The position numbers and the translations under genes are program-made. From CAYXZO01 sp964469505 (GTDB taxonomy: Bacteria; Fidelibacterota; UBA8477; JABMPR01), in assembly GCA_964469505.1 (NCBI GenBank), contig CAYXZO010000075.1, forward strand, positions 1 through 8,414: 8,414 nucleotides of DNA. Reading direction: 5' to 3'. Positions 1 to 6,720 of the stretch are shown one piece after another. The notes beneath the pieces are model-generated. The model made no database searches. It saw nothing but the letters and a program-made list of their open reading frames with translations, and was not told the DNA's origin. How positions within the stretch are numbered: the first letter of the stretch is position 1; the number at the start of each line of letters is the position of its first letter.

Positions 1-494
1 TGGCCATGGAAGCGGTGGTTTTAACCAACGTGAACCACGAGATGCTGGTTATGCGGGAAGAGACCTTTGGCCCTCTGTTGCCGGTGATGCCATATCGCAC
101 CGATGAAGAAGCTTTGCAACTGGCTAATGACGGCCCTCTAGGGCTTACCGCTTCCGTTTGGACTCGCAGCAAACGCCGGGGTTTGAAGCTGGCAGCGGAA
201 CTTCAAGCCGGTGTCGTTACCGTTAACGATCACCTGATGACCCACGGCATGCCCAACTTGCCCTGGGGAGGAATGAAAGAATCAGGAATTGGTCGGACCC
301 ATGGTGAATTGGGACTTTTGGAAATGACAGAAGCCCAAGCGGTGGTATGGGATTTCTGGCCATTGAAAAAAATCCCATATTGGTTGCCGTTAGATCAGTC
401 AACTTTCCACCGTTGGGTGGGATTAGGGGAACTTATTGGTGGTGATTGGAAACGGAAAATACGGGGTGTCTTTAGAATTTTGACTGCTCGGTAG
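1..494 (+). CDS. Aldehyde dehydrogenase, C-terminal part (5' end outside window)
   Basis: This is the end of an NAD(P)-dependent aldehyde dehydrogenase, which oxidises an aldehyde to the carboxylic acid in the cytoplasm. The reading frame is open to the left edge, so the ATG at 6 is internal, and the catalytic cysteine would lie upstream. Visible family signatures are REETFGP (codons from 54), whose glutamate binds the nicotinamide ribose in this family, then NDGPLGLTASVWT, and LPWGGMKESGIGRTHG near 260-300, the conserved C-terminal oligomerisation and substrate-tunnel region. The tail ends in a tryptophan- and proline-rich stretch and a basic end, as in some succinate-semialdehyde or coniferyl-aldehyde-type members. 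Substrate cannot be told from this part. It is separated from the nitrogen-oxide genes by a 314-base gap with a possible terminator, so a shared function is not indicated. Confidence 0.93.
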   Translation, partial: AMEAVVLTNVNHEMLVMREETFGPLLPVMPYRTDEEALQLANDGPLGLTASVWTRSKRRGLKLAAELQAGVVTVNDHLMTHGMPNLPWGGMKESGIGRTHGELGLLEMTEAQAVVWDFWPLKKIPYWLPLDQSTFHRWVGLGELIGGDWKRKIRGVFRILTAR

Positions 495-632
495 CGGGGC
501 AGCGTTGCCCCCGATCGCGCCCTTGGTGGGGTTCCTCCCTGGTCTGTTTAGTTCGATATGTGCTCCTGTTTTTGAGAAAAATCTCATTTTCGAAAAAAGT
601 TTGTTCTGGTTGGGTTAATTTGCCTTTTGACC

Positions 633-656
633 CGGCTGTGAATTCTTTAACAGCCG
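633..656 (+). terminator. Possible terminator for the aldehyde dehydrogenase unit
   Basis: CGGCTGT at 633-639 and ACAGCCG at 650-656 form a perfect 7-bp stem with a 10-base AT-rich loop. It is followed by TAATTTAATTAA rather than a clean T run. It lies 139 bases after the dehydrogenase stop and before the presumed regulatory region of the cytochrome gene, so ending the upstream transcript is the simplest role. An inactive inverted repeat is possible. Confidence 0.38.
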
Positions 657-681
657 TAATTTAATTAATACCAATAGATCC

Positions 682-703
682 TAATTGTTGATATTAACAA
701 TTA
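682..703. promoter_or_regulatory. Palindrome, candidate regulator operator (site 1)
   Basis: TAATTGTT-N6-AACAATTA is a perfect inverted repeat with 8-base arms. The core TTGTT-N6-AACAA has the 16-bp geometry of CRP/FNR-superfamily sites, though it is not the classical TTGAT-N4-ATCAA FNR box. It lies about 105 bases upstream of the octaheme cytochrome start. Assignment to a nitrogen-oxide or redox-sensing regulator is inference from position and shape; in such AT-rich DNA a chance repeat cannot be excluded. Confidence 0.4.
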
Positions 704-704
704 A

Positions 705-718
705 TGTCATTTATGACA
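705..718. promoter_or_regulatory. Palindrome, candidate regulator operator (site 2)
   Basis: TGTCAT-TT-ATGACA is a perfect 14-bp palindrome, readable as TGTCA-N4-TGACA, the same half-site spacing as an FNR box with different bases. Its centre is 19 bp from the centre of the first palindrome, which it nearly abuts. Two adjacent symmetric sites before a nitrogen-oxide cytochrome gene suggest binding of a dimeric CRP/FNR-type regulator. The regulator is not encoded in this window. Confidence 0.42.
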
Positions 719-794
719 AATTATGGAATAGTTTTTGTCACTCCTCAAATAATGCATAAGAAAAGTATGGTGTTTAACCTGGAAACTTCAAAAA

Positions 795-800
795 GGGAGG
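795..800 (+). promoter_or_regulatory. Ribosome binding site that fixes the octaheme cytochrome start
   Basis: GGGAGG lies 8 bases before the ATG at 809. It selects this start over an in-frame ATG at 704, which would add 35 residues in front of a normal signal peptide and would place its start inside the candidate operator region. Confidence 0.8.
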
Positions 801-808
801 ACGTGTTT

Positions 809-2251
809 ATGGTAAGGAAGTTTCTTGCGGGAGCGGCGATGTGTCTACTGTCGACCTCATTGTGGGCGGCGGTGACGATTCCCAACGCGCTCAGCTCCGC
901 CAGCAAAGAGTGTATCGATTGCCACCAGGAAGAAACCACTGGTATTTACCAGCAATGGGGGGCATCCAAGCATTTTCGGGCCAACGTGGGGTGTTATGAA
1001 TGCCATCAGGCCAACAAGAAAGATCCCGATGCTTTTGAGCATGAAGGCTACACCATTAGCATTATCGTTTCGCCCAAAGATTGTGCCCGTTGCCATGAAA
1101 AAGAAGTCCGGGAGTTCGAGGAGAGTCACCATTCCAAGGCCGGACAGATCCTTGGCTCTTTGGACAATTTTCTGGCAGACGTAGTTGAGGGTAATAATGA
1201 TTTTTATGGTGGATCTGCCCTGACTGTTAGTGGTTGTAAGCAATGCCATGGCGCACCGGTGGAGGTTAATCCCGACGGTTCGCTAAAGCCCACCGGTTGG
1301 CCCAACACGGGCATCGGGCGGTTCAATCCCGATGGCAGCGTAGGTTCTTGTACCGCCTGTCACCAACGGCATGCTTTCTCGGCTGCTCAAGCCCGCCGTC
1401 CTGAAAACTGCGGCAAATGTCACCTGGGGCCTGACCATCCGCAGAAAGAAATCTATGAGGAATCAAAACACGGCATCGCTTACCGAGCTCATGAAGCGGA
1501 AATGAACCTGGATAATGCCAAATGGGTTCTAGGTGAGGATTATTCAGCGGCTCCCACTTGCGCCACTTGCCATATGTCGGCAGTGCGCACCAAAGATGGT
1601 GAGTTTTTGCCTGTGACCCATGATGTGGGGCTGAGGATTAGTTGGAATAATCGACCTCCCACGTCGGTCCGGCCTGAAGTGTCTGATAAAAAACTGGGAC
1701 TCACAAAGGCAGCGGCAGTTAAATGGCAGGAAAGACGGGAAAACATGCAGAAAGTCTGCACCGTTTGCCATACCGATGGTTTTGTGTCTAACTTTTATGA
1801 GCAGTACGACGGTGTGATTAATCTTTATAACAAGAAGTTTGGTACCCCGGGGAAGAAAATTATGAAAGCTCTCCGGGAGAATAAGCTTATCACCGAAACC
1901 AAATTCGATGAAGAAATTGAATGGGCCTGGTGGGAAATCTGGCATCATCAGGGACGGCGTGCGCGTCATGGCGTTAGCATGATGGGTCCTGATTACACCC
2001 ACTGGCACGGGCTGTACGACGTTGCTCAGGAATGGTACATGAAGTTCATTCCGGAAGTAAAACATATCATTGCCGAGAATCTTAAATCCAAGGATAAGAA
2101 CAAAGTAGCGGCTGCAAAACGGGTAGAACAGTTACTTAACGGAGTATTAAATAGTGCCGATCATCGTTGGTTTATCGGTAAAATGAGCCCTGAGGAAAAA
2201 GCCCGGCGTAAAAAAGCCCAAGAAGAGTTTAAGAAGCGTTACACTAAGTAG
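809..2251 (+). CDS. Octaheme c-type cytochrome of the hydroxylamine oxidoreductase (HAO) family
   Basis: The product is a 480-residue exported cytochrome. Residues 1-20 form a signal peptide (basic start, hydrophobic core, cleavage near SLWA-A). Eight CxxCH heme sites begin at residues 35, 62, 92, 143, 181, 201, 251 and 317, the number and order of HAO. The fourth (CKQCH) corresponds to the catalytic P460-type heme. GPDHPQ right after heme 6 supplies Asp209-His210, matching the conserved active-site Asp-His pair, and YEESKHG follows. No C-terminal membrane anchor is visible; at 480 residues it is shorter than the anchored nitrifier enzyme and more like soluble epsilonproteobacterial HAO. Family members either oxidise hydroxylamine or hydrazine, or reduce nitrite to hydroxylamine or ammonium. 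Beside a Nap cluster I infer reduction. Tyr396 in DYTHWHG is the nearest candidate for the cross-linking tyrosine of oxidative enzymes, but its alignment is uncertain. Confidence 0.9.
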   Translation: MVRKFLAGAAMCLLSTSLWAAVTIPNALSSASKECIDCHQEETTGIYQQWGASKHFRANVGCYECHQANKKDPDAFEHEGYTISIIVSPKDCARCHEKEVREFEESHHSKAGQILGSLDNFLADVVEGNNDFYGGSALTVSGCKQCHGAPVEVNPDGSLKPTGWPNTGIGRFNPDGSVGSCTACHQRHAFSAAQARRPENCGKCHLGPDHPQKEIYEESKHGIAYRAHEAEMNLDNAKWVLGEDYSAAPTCATCHMSAVRTKDGEFLPVTHDVGLRISWNNRPPTSVRPEVSDKKLGLTKAAAVKWQERRENMQKVCTVCHTDGFVSNFYEQYDGVINLYNKKFGTPGKKIMKALRENKLITETKFDEEIEWAWWEIWHHQGRRARHGVSMMGPDYTHWHGLYDVAQEWYMKFIPEVKHIIAENLKSKDKNKVAAAKRVEQLLNGVLNSADHRWFIGKMSPEEKARRKKAQEEFKKRYTK

Positions 2252-2260
2252 AAGCGTCGA

Positions 2261-2306
2261 TTCTCCGGGCCGGATTTGAACATCCGGCCCGGAGAAAATG
2301 ATTTTT
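2261..2306 (+). terminator. Strong hairpin after the octaheme cytochrome gene
   Basis: A perfect 15-bp stem (2261-2275 with 2282-2296) and a 6-base loop begin 9 bases after the stop codon. The stem core is CCGGGCCGG. Five T occur at 2302-2306, a few bases past the stem, so the terminator is imperfect. It could end transcription partly, or protect the 3' end of the cytochrome message, giving different expression from the genes after it. Confidence 0.6.
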
Positions 2307-2345
2307 AATCACCTGTTCACCATGTGCTTCATATAAGGAGGAGAG

Positions 2346-3569
2346 ATGAAAACGAAAAGCCTTCTAATCCTGGCATTATGTTTATTAATGGCGTTGCCCG
2401 GCTTTGCCAGGAAGAAATGGAGTTTTTCTGGTCAGATACGACATCGCCTGGAAATCAACGGCAAAGATTTTATTGATAGCACCGCTAGGTCGAACGCTCA
2501 CTATTTGAGAACTCGCTTTAATGCTGCTTTTAAACCCTATCGTAATGTTAAGATCTTTTTACAGCTGCAGGATTCCCGCACTTTCGGCGAGGAAACCAGT
2601 ACTTTGAAAGATGGAAGTGCCGATAACCTGGATCTGCACCAGGCATATTTCCAGATCGACTATTTGTTCGGTTTGCCGCTACAACTTAAGGTGGGACGCA
2701 TGGAAGCGATCTACGGACCCCAGCGCCTTATCGGAGCGGTGGGATGGCACAATATCGGGCGCAGTTTTGACGGGATCCGCTTTAGTTATTCCGGACCTCT
2801 GAAAGTGGATTTTTTCCATTTTGTTGAGCTTGAAGCAAACAACAGCGGCAACGAAGGCGATAAATTCTTCCGGGGGATTTACGCTGATTATCAGCTGAAT
2901 TCCATGCTCGATATCCAGCCCTTCGCCCTCCATCAGTTGTCGGTTCCTGACTCTAACCTGAATCGCAGAACCCTTGGCTTTTACAGCCACGGTAAAGTAG
3001 CGGGTGTCAAATATGAAATTGAATTCGCTCTACAAAACGGTACCTACAATCCTGATAGCGTAAGCCAGAGTATTGATGCCAAGATGTGGGCTGTCAATGC
3101 CGTTTACCCGTTGAAAATGCTCCCAATGGGATTAAGGCTGTTGGGAGGATTGGACTTCATTAGCGGTGATGATAATTTGGGGGATAATACTTACAAAGCA
3201 TTCAACACCCTGTACGCGACTAATCACAAGTACTACGGTTTTATGGATTATTTCCTAGACCTGCCTAAACACACCTGGCAGCTGGGACTTAATGATTTAC
3301 ACTTCGGTGCCGGCCTCAAGCCAATCTCCAATAGCGATGTCAGTTTCATGTACCACATCTTCTCTGCCGACCAGAATTACACGTTAGCTAGTGGCACCAG
3401 TAGCACTGATTTCGGGAAAGAATTGGATCTCACATTCAAATATCGCTATAACCGTAATGTTCTTTTTGTTGGTGGGGCTTCTTTCTTCACTCCCGGTGAC
3501 ATTTTTCAGGAGAAAAAGGGAGCCGACCAGGCCGACTGGTACTATCTCATGACTATCGTTAACTTCTGA
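2346..3569 (+). CDS. Outer-membrane beta-barrel porin, alginate-export-like
   Basis: The product is 407 residues. Residues 1-21 form a signal peptide (MKTK, then a leucine-rich core, cleavage at GFA-RKK). The mature part is a run of alternating polar and hydrophobic strands with aromatic girdle residues (for example FSGQIRHRLEI, VKIFLQLQDSRTF, LDLHQAYFQIDYLFG, LQLKVGRMEAIYGPQRLIG) and ends in YYLMTIVNF, a terminal phenylalanine typical of barrel assembly signals. The RHRLE start, the QDSRTFG block and the VGRQ/E-type turn resemble the alginate-export (AlgE-like) porin family. A ribosome binding site AAGGAGG at 2335-2341 sits only 4 bases from the ATG. Its position between two cytochrome genes suggests passage of nitrate, nitrite or another small anion through the outer membrane, but the sequence does not show the substrate. 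Confidence 0.82.
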   Translation: MKTKSLLILALCLLMALPGFARKKWSFSGQIRHRLEINGKDFIDSTARSNAHYLRTRFNAAFKPYRNVKIFLQLQDSRTFGEETSTLKDGSADNLDLHQAYFQIDYLFGLPLQLKVGRMEAIYGPQRLIGAVGWHNIGRSFDGIRFSYSGPLKVDFFHFVELEANNSGNEGDKFFRGIYADYQLNSMLDIQPFALHQLSVPDSNLNRRTLGFYSHGKVAGVKYEIEFALQNGTYNPDSVSQSIDAKMWAVNAVYPLKMLPMGLRLLGGLDFISGDDNLGDNTYKAFNTLYATNHKYYGFMDYFLDLPKHTWQLGLNDLHFGAGLKPISNSDVSFMYHIFSADQNYTLASGTSSTDFGKELDLTFKYRYNRNVLFVGGASFFTPGDIFQEKKGADQADWYYLMTIVNF

Positions 3570-3598
3570 TTCGGAATTTAATGAGATTCTGGGTGTTA

Positions 3599-3632
3599 TC
3601 AGCGGACCCGGTTAACCCACCGGGTCCGCTGA
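3599..3632 (+). terminator. Strong hairpin after the porin gene
   Basis: A perfect 14-bp stem (3599-3612 with 3619-3632), core AGCGGACCCGGT, closes a 6-base loop 29 bases past the porin stop. No T run follows, so it is not a textbook intrinsic terminator. It may still block transcription or stabilise the upstream message. The rest of the gap (3633-3827) is described under findings; no gene is supported there. Confidence 0.45.
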
Positions 3633-3814
3633 ACCCAATAGGAAGAGACCGGGGAAAAACTAAACATGCCAAGGGCGGAACCCACGTGCCGACTGAAATG
3701 CCTGCACGAAGCCAAATAATGGTGTTTCCTCCCGTGGTTGGTAAGTCGCAAAAAGCATATCGTTCATGAAGTCCCCGGGATAAAGATTTATTTAGTGGAG
3801 AATTGCTTTCGCAT

Positions 3815-3819
3815 GGAGG
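3815..3819 (+). promoter_or_regulatory. Ribosome binding site that fixes the tetraheme cytochrome start
   Basis: GGAGG lies 8 bases before the ATG at 3828. The frame is also open from a TTG at 3738 and an ATG at 3813, but neither has such a site, and starting at 3828 gives a clean short signal sequence ending at a lipobox-like cysteine. Confidence 0.75.
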
Positions 3820-3827
3820 TGCGCGAC

Positions 3828-4274
3828 ATGTTTCGCACGTTTTTAATCGTCGGGGGAGCCTGTATCGTGTTGATGGGCTTCAGTGCTTGTCAACCCAAAA
3901 CGGCTACTTTGATAAAAGGCAAGCAGACTGCATCTGTAGAATCGACGCAGAAAGCGGGGGTATATAAAGAGGTAATCGAAACTCATCCCGATCTTGATCC
4001 CGATGAAAAAATGCAACCTTGCAATGCTTGCCATGTGGATGTAACCCCTGATCTTTATGAAGAATGGTACAATTCACGCCATGGCATAGCCCAGGTTCGG
4101 TGTTTTCAATGCCATGGCAACTATGATGAATTGGTGGTCAAACCAGGGATGCAAAGATGTCGGGTCTGTCATGCCCAGGATATAGCCGGGCATTCTGATA
4201 ATAAGGCTTGCTGGAGCTGCCATCCAGCCCATGCTTTCGTACCCGTTGAATCGACCACAGGCAAAGGATTTTAA
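3828..4274 (+). CDS. Small tetraheme c-type cytochrome, probable lipoprotein
   Basis: The product is 148 residues. MFR followed by a hydrophobic core runs to GFSAC, with Cys21 a likely lipid attachment site (phenylalanine at -3 is not the commonest lipobox residue). A polar, lysine-rich linker of about 40 residues follows, then four CxxCH sites at residues 65, 92, 111 and 128. The first two lie in a module that matches the HAO-family protein upstream: both have 27 residues between heme cysteines, and share Thr, Tyr, Trp and the S-x-H pattern in between. It is not recognisable as NapB (diheme) or as NapC (N-terminal membrane anchor with a NapC/NirT fold). The stop codon touches the ribosome binding site of napA, 11 bases before its ATG, so the two are almost certainly co-expressed. 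I infer that it passes electrons to NapA, to the HAO protein, or to both. Confidence 0.85.
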   Translation: MFRTFLIVGGACIVLMGFSACQPKTATLIKGKQTASVESTQKAGVYKEVIETHPDLDPDEKMQPCNACHVDVTPDLYEEWYNSRHGIAQVRCFQCHGNYDELVVKPGMQRCRVCHAQDIAGHSDNKACWSCHPAHAFVPVESTTGKGF

Positions 4275-4285
4275 GGGAGGGAATC

Positions 4286-6694
4286 ATGCCAGTTACACGC
4301 AGAGATTTTATTAAAAAAGCCGCGGCTCTGACTGCCGCATCCATCGCCGGCACTAAACTTCCCTTCTTATCACCCGTTGAGTCTCTTTTGGCCGCCGACG
4401 GTGTCACCAAATGGCATCGTGGTACTTGTCGTCTTTGCGGTACGGGTTGCAGAGTGGAACTAGGGGTTAAAAATGGTAAACCGGTTGCGTTGCGAGGGGT
4501 GAAGGATTCCCGGACTAACTATGGGTATCTGTGTATGAAGGGAATGCTTTTCTATAAGCTTATGAATCATCCCGAGCGCTTAACCAAACCCCTCTACCGA
4601 GCGGATAAAAACAAGCCATTCAAAGAGATAAGTTGGGATGAAGCCCTGGATATCGCGGCGGAGGAATTCGCCAAAGCGGTCAAAAAGCACGGGAACAACG
4701 CCGTGGCCTATTATGGCTCTGGTCAGGCCCTCACGGAGGAAACTTATCTCTTCCAGAAAGTCATGCGCGCCGGTCTTAAAACTAACAATGTGGAAGGTAA
4801 TCCCAGGCTGTGCATGGCCAGTGCTGTGGGTGGATATCTGACCTCTTTTGGAGCCGATGAGCCCATGGGAAGCTATGCGGACATAGAGAAAGCCAACTGC
4901 TTTTTCATTATCGGCAGTAATATGTCGGAATGTCACCCGGTGGTCTTCCGGCGTATTATGCGACGGAAATTTGATAACAAAGACAAAGTCAAAGTTATCA
5001 ACGCCGATCCCCGCGTATCGGCCACCTCCCGTATAGCTGATTTGCATCTCCAGTTCAAGCCGGGTACGGATCTGGCTTTACTGAATTCCATGGCGTATGT
5101 AATTCTTGAAGAAAAACTTTATGACGAAAAATTCATCAAGAACTATATCTCATTCCGCAAAGGTAAGCAAAAACAGGAAGTAAGTTTTGAAGCTTACAAA
5201 AAACATTTAGCGGATTACACGCCTGAAAAAGCCGCCCGTATTTGTGGTGGAAACATCACTGCCGATAAAATTCGCCAGGCGGCGCGGTGGTTCGCCACAT
5301 CCGGTGCAACCATGAGCTTCTGGACCATGGGTATCAATCAACGGACCCGTGGCGTTTGGGCCAATAACCTCATCAGTAACCTGCATATGCTCACTGGTCA
5401 GTTGGGCAAACCTGGAGCTGATAGTTTTTCCCTGACCGGCCAGCCTAATGCCTGCGGCGGTGTTCGCGAAGGCGGCGGTTTGTGCCACATCCTTCCGGCC
5501 CATCGTCCGGTGAAAAACGCTAAACTGCGTCATGAAGTGGAAGATCTATGGGGAGTTCCCCGGGGTCGGATTCCCGCCAAACCGGGCTATCACACCATAG
5601 ATATGTTTCAGGCGATTAACGACGGTAAGATCAAAGCTATCTGGATTAACTGCACCAGTCCCGCCCAAAGTCTGCCTAATGTCAATAAATACCTGAAGGG
5701 TATGCGGCGGAATGATTGCTTCATTATAGTTTCCGACATTTTCCCCACTCGTACCACGGAAGTAGCTAACCTGGTGCTCCCTGCCGCCTTTCATTTCGAA
5801 AAGACCGGAGTTTATGGATGCTCTGAACGTCGCAGTCAGCTAACGGTCAAAGCAGTGGATCCCCCTGGCGAAGCGAAACCCGAACTATGGATGATCCGCG
5901 AATGGGCCGTACGTCTTTCCCAGAAGCTGAATGATCCCGTTATTAAAAAGACCGTGGAGCCTTTCCTGGGAATAAAAGATGAAGGATACGCTCTACCAAA
6001 AGCCGTATGGGAGGAATATGCCGGCAAATTAACCAAGGGCCGGGATAACGATCTCTCGGGAGCTACCTATGACGTGCTTCGCAGCTTACCTGATGGCGTA
6101 CAGTGGCCGGCTCCAACTAAAGCTCACGCTCTAAAAGGTGGCACCTACAAGAAATTCGTCCGGGGCATCGATCCTCTGGCCGATAAACACGCGAAAGATG
6201 ATCGTCCCTTCCAATTCTATGGACCGGCTCATAAGGATCACAAACTCTGGGTCTGGCTTAGACCTTATAAAGGACCTGCCGAAGCACCGGATAAAGCATA
6301 CCCGGTATTCCTCTCAACGGGACGCATTATTGACCACTGGCATACCATGAGCATGACCGGTCGGATCCCTGAACTGTTCAACGCCAACCCATACGCCTAT
6401 GTGGAAATCAATCCGGAAGATGCTCGCCGCTTGGGTATCAATCCCGGTGACATGGTGGAAGTAGAATCTCGTCGGGGTAAGAATATTCTGCCAGCTAAAG
6501 TGGTGGAAGGACCGATGAAAGGCATGGTTTTCGTGTATTGGTATGACCAGCATAAGGACCGCATGATCAATAAAGTGACTAAAGACGCCTTTGATCCTGG
6601 TTCCAAACAACCGGAATTTAAAATCTGTGCGGTTCGTATTCGTCGGGTCTCGGGACCTAAACCGGTGGATCCTTTCTTGGTCCGAGAAGCATAG
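4286..6694 (+). CDS. napA: Periplasmic nitrate reductase catalytic subunit, NapA-type
   Basis: This 802-residue molybdopterin enzyme reduces nitrate to nitrite. The N-terminus has a Tat signal, TRRDFIK at residues 4-10, then an alanine-rich core. A [4Fe-4S] site follows (Cys48, Cys51, Cys55, Cys83) with Lys85 in CMKG, the lysine bridging cluster and cofactor in this family. Cys176-Met177 in NPRLCMASA matches the NapA molybdenum ligand region, followed by FGADEPMG. Other NapA-like blocks are GSNMSECHP, MGINQRTRGVWANN, FSLTGQPNACGG, KPGYHTIDM, the ERRSQ stretch, and STGRIIDHWHTMSMTGRIPEL in the C-terminal cofactor-binding domain. Length is close to E. coli NapA (about 828). AGGGAGG at 4274-4280 supports the start. 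Differences from my memory of standard NapA include SY after DEPMG and VYWYD where PFFD is usual, so another substrate is possible, though nitrate is most likely given NapD, NapG and NapH. Confidence 0.9.
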   Translation: MPVTRRDFIKKAAALTAASIAGTKLPFLSPVESLLAADGVTKWHRGTCRLCGTGCRVELGVKNGKPVALRGVKDSRTNYGYLCMKGMLFYKLMNHPERLTKPLYRADKNKPFKEISWDEALDIAAEEFAKAVKKHGNNAVAYYGSGQALTEETYLFQKVMRAGLKTNNVEGNPRLCMASAVGGYLTSFGADEPMGSYADIEKANCFFIIGSNMSECHPVVFRRIMRRKFDNKDKVKVINADPRVSATSRIADLHLQFKPGTDLALLNSMAYVILEEKLYDEKFIKNYISFRKGKQKQEVSFEAYKKHLADYTPEKAARICGGNITADKIRQAARWFATSGATMSFWTMGINQRTRGVWANNLISNLHMLTGQLGKPGADSFSLTGQPNACGGVREGGGLCHILPAHRPVKNAKLRHEVEDLWGVPRGRIPAKPGYHTIDMFQAINDGKIKAIWINCTSPAQSLPNVNKYLKGMRRNDCFIIVSDIFPTRTTEVANLVLPAAFHFEKTGVYGCSERRSQLTVKAVDPPGEAKPELWMIREWAVRLSQKLNDPVIKKTVEPFLGIKDEGYALPKAVWEEYAGKLTKGRDNDLSGATYDVLRSLPDGVQWPAPTKAHALKGGTYKKFVRGIDPLADKHAKDDRPFQFYGPAHKDHKLWVWLRPYKGPAEAPDKAYPVFLSTGRIIDHWHTMSMTGRIPELFNANPYAYVEINPEDARRLGINPGDMVEVESRRGKNILPAKVVEGPMKGMVFVYWYDQHKDRMINKVTKDAFDPGSKQPEFKICAVRIRRVSGPKPVDPFLVREA

Positions 6695-6720
6695 TAAGCA
6701 CAATTCGGCAGGATCAAACT

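Larger units (their letters stand above)
495..808. other. Intergenic region upstream of the octaheme cytochrome gene
   Basis: This 314-base gap holds no convincing gene. Its first part has a short GC hairpin just after the dehydrogenase stop (GGGGCA at 496-501 pairing with TGCCCC at 506-511) and a weak 5-bp hairpin TGAGA/TCTCA at 573-586 followed by four T. A GC hairpin at 633-656 and two palindromes at 682-718 are listed separately. From about 657 it is strongly AT-rich, as expected for a promoter region. I could not place a convincing -10/-35 pair: TTGTCA at 735-740 resembles a -35 box but has no well-spaced partner. Confidence 0.6.

Noticed and set aside
688..700. Classical FNR box (TTGAT-N4-ATCAA) at TTGATATTAACAA
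   Set aside because: It is one base short and the right half-site does not match; the symmetric reading TTGTT-N6-AACAA is better.
704..808. N-terminal extension of the octaheme cytochrome starting at the ATG at 704
   Set aside because: It has no good ribosome binding site, overlaps the palindromic region, and would put 35 residues before a normal signal peptide. The ATG at 809 has GGGAGG at the right distance.
1544..2065. Antisense open frame of 173 residues opposite the octaheme gene
   Set aside because: It lies wholly opposite a gene with eight in-frame heme motifs, has no family features, and is a by-product of that gene's composition.
3581..3769. 62-residue open frame between porin and tetraheme genes
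   Set aside because: It runs through the perfect hairpin at 3599-3632, is proline-rich with no recognisable domain or ribosome binding site, and looks like chance.
3738..3827. Longer start for the tetraheme cytochrome (TTG at 3738 or ATG at 3813)
   Set aside because: Neither has a convincing ribosome binding site, and the added residues would sit before an otherwise clean lipoprotein signal beginning at 3828.
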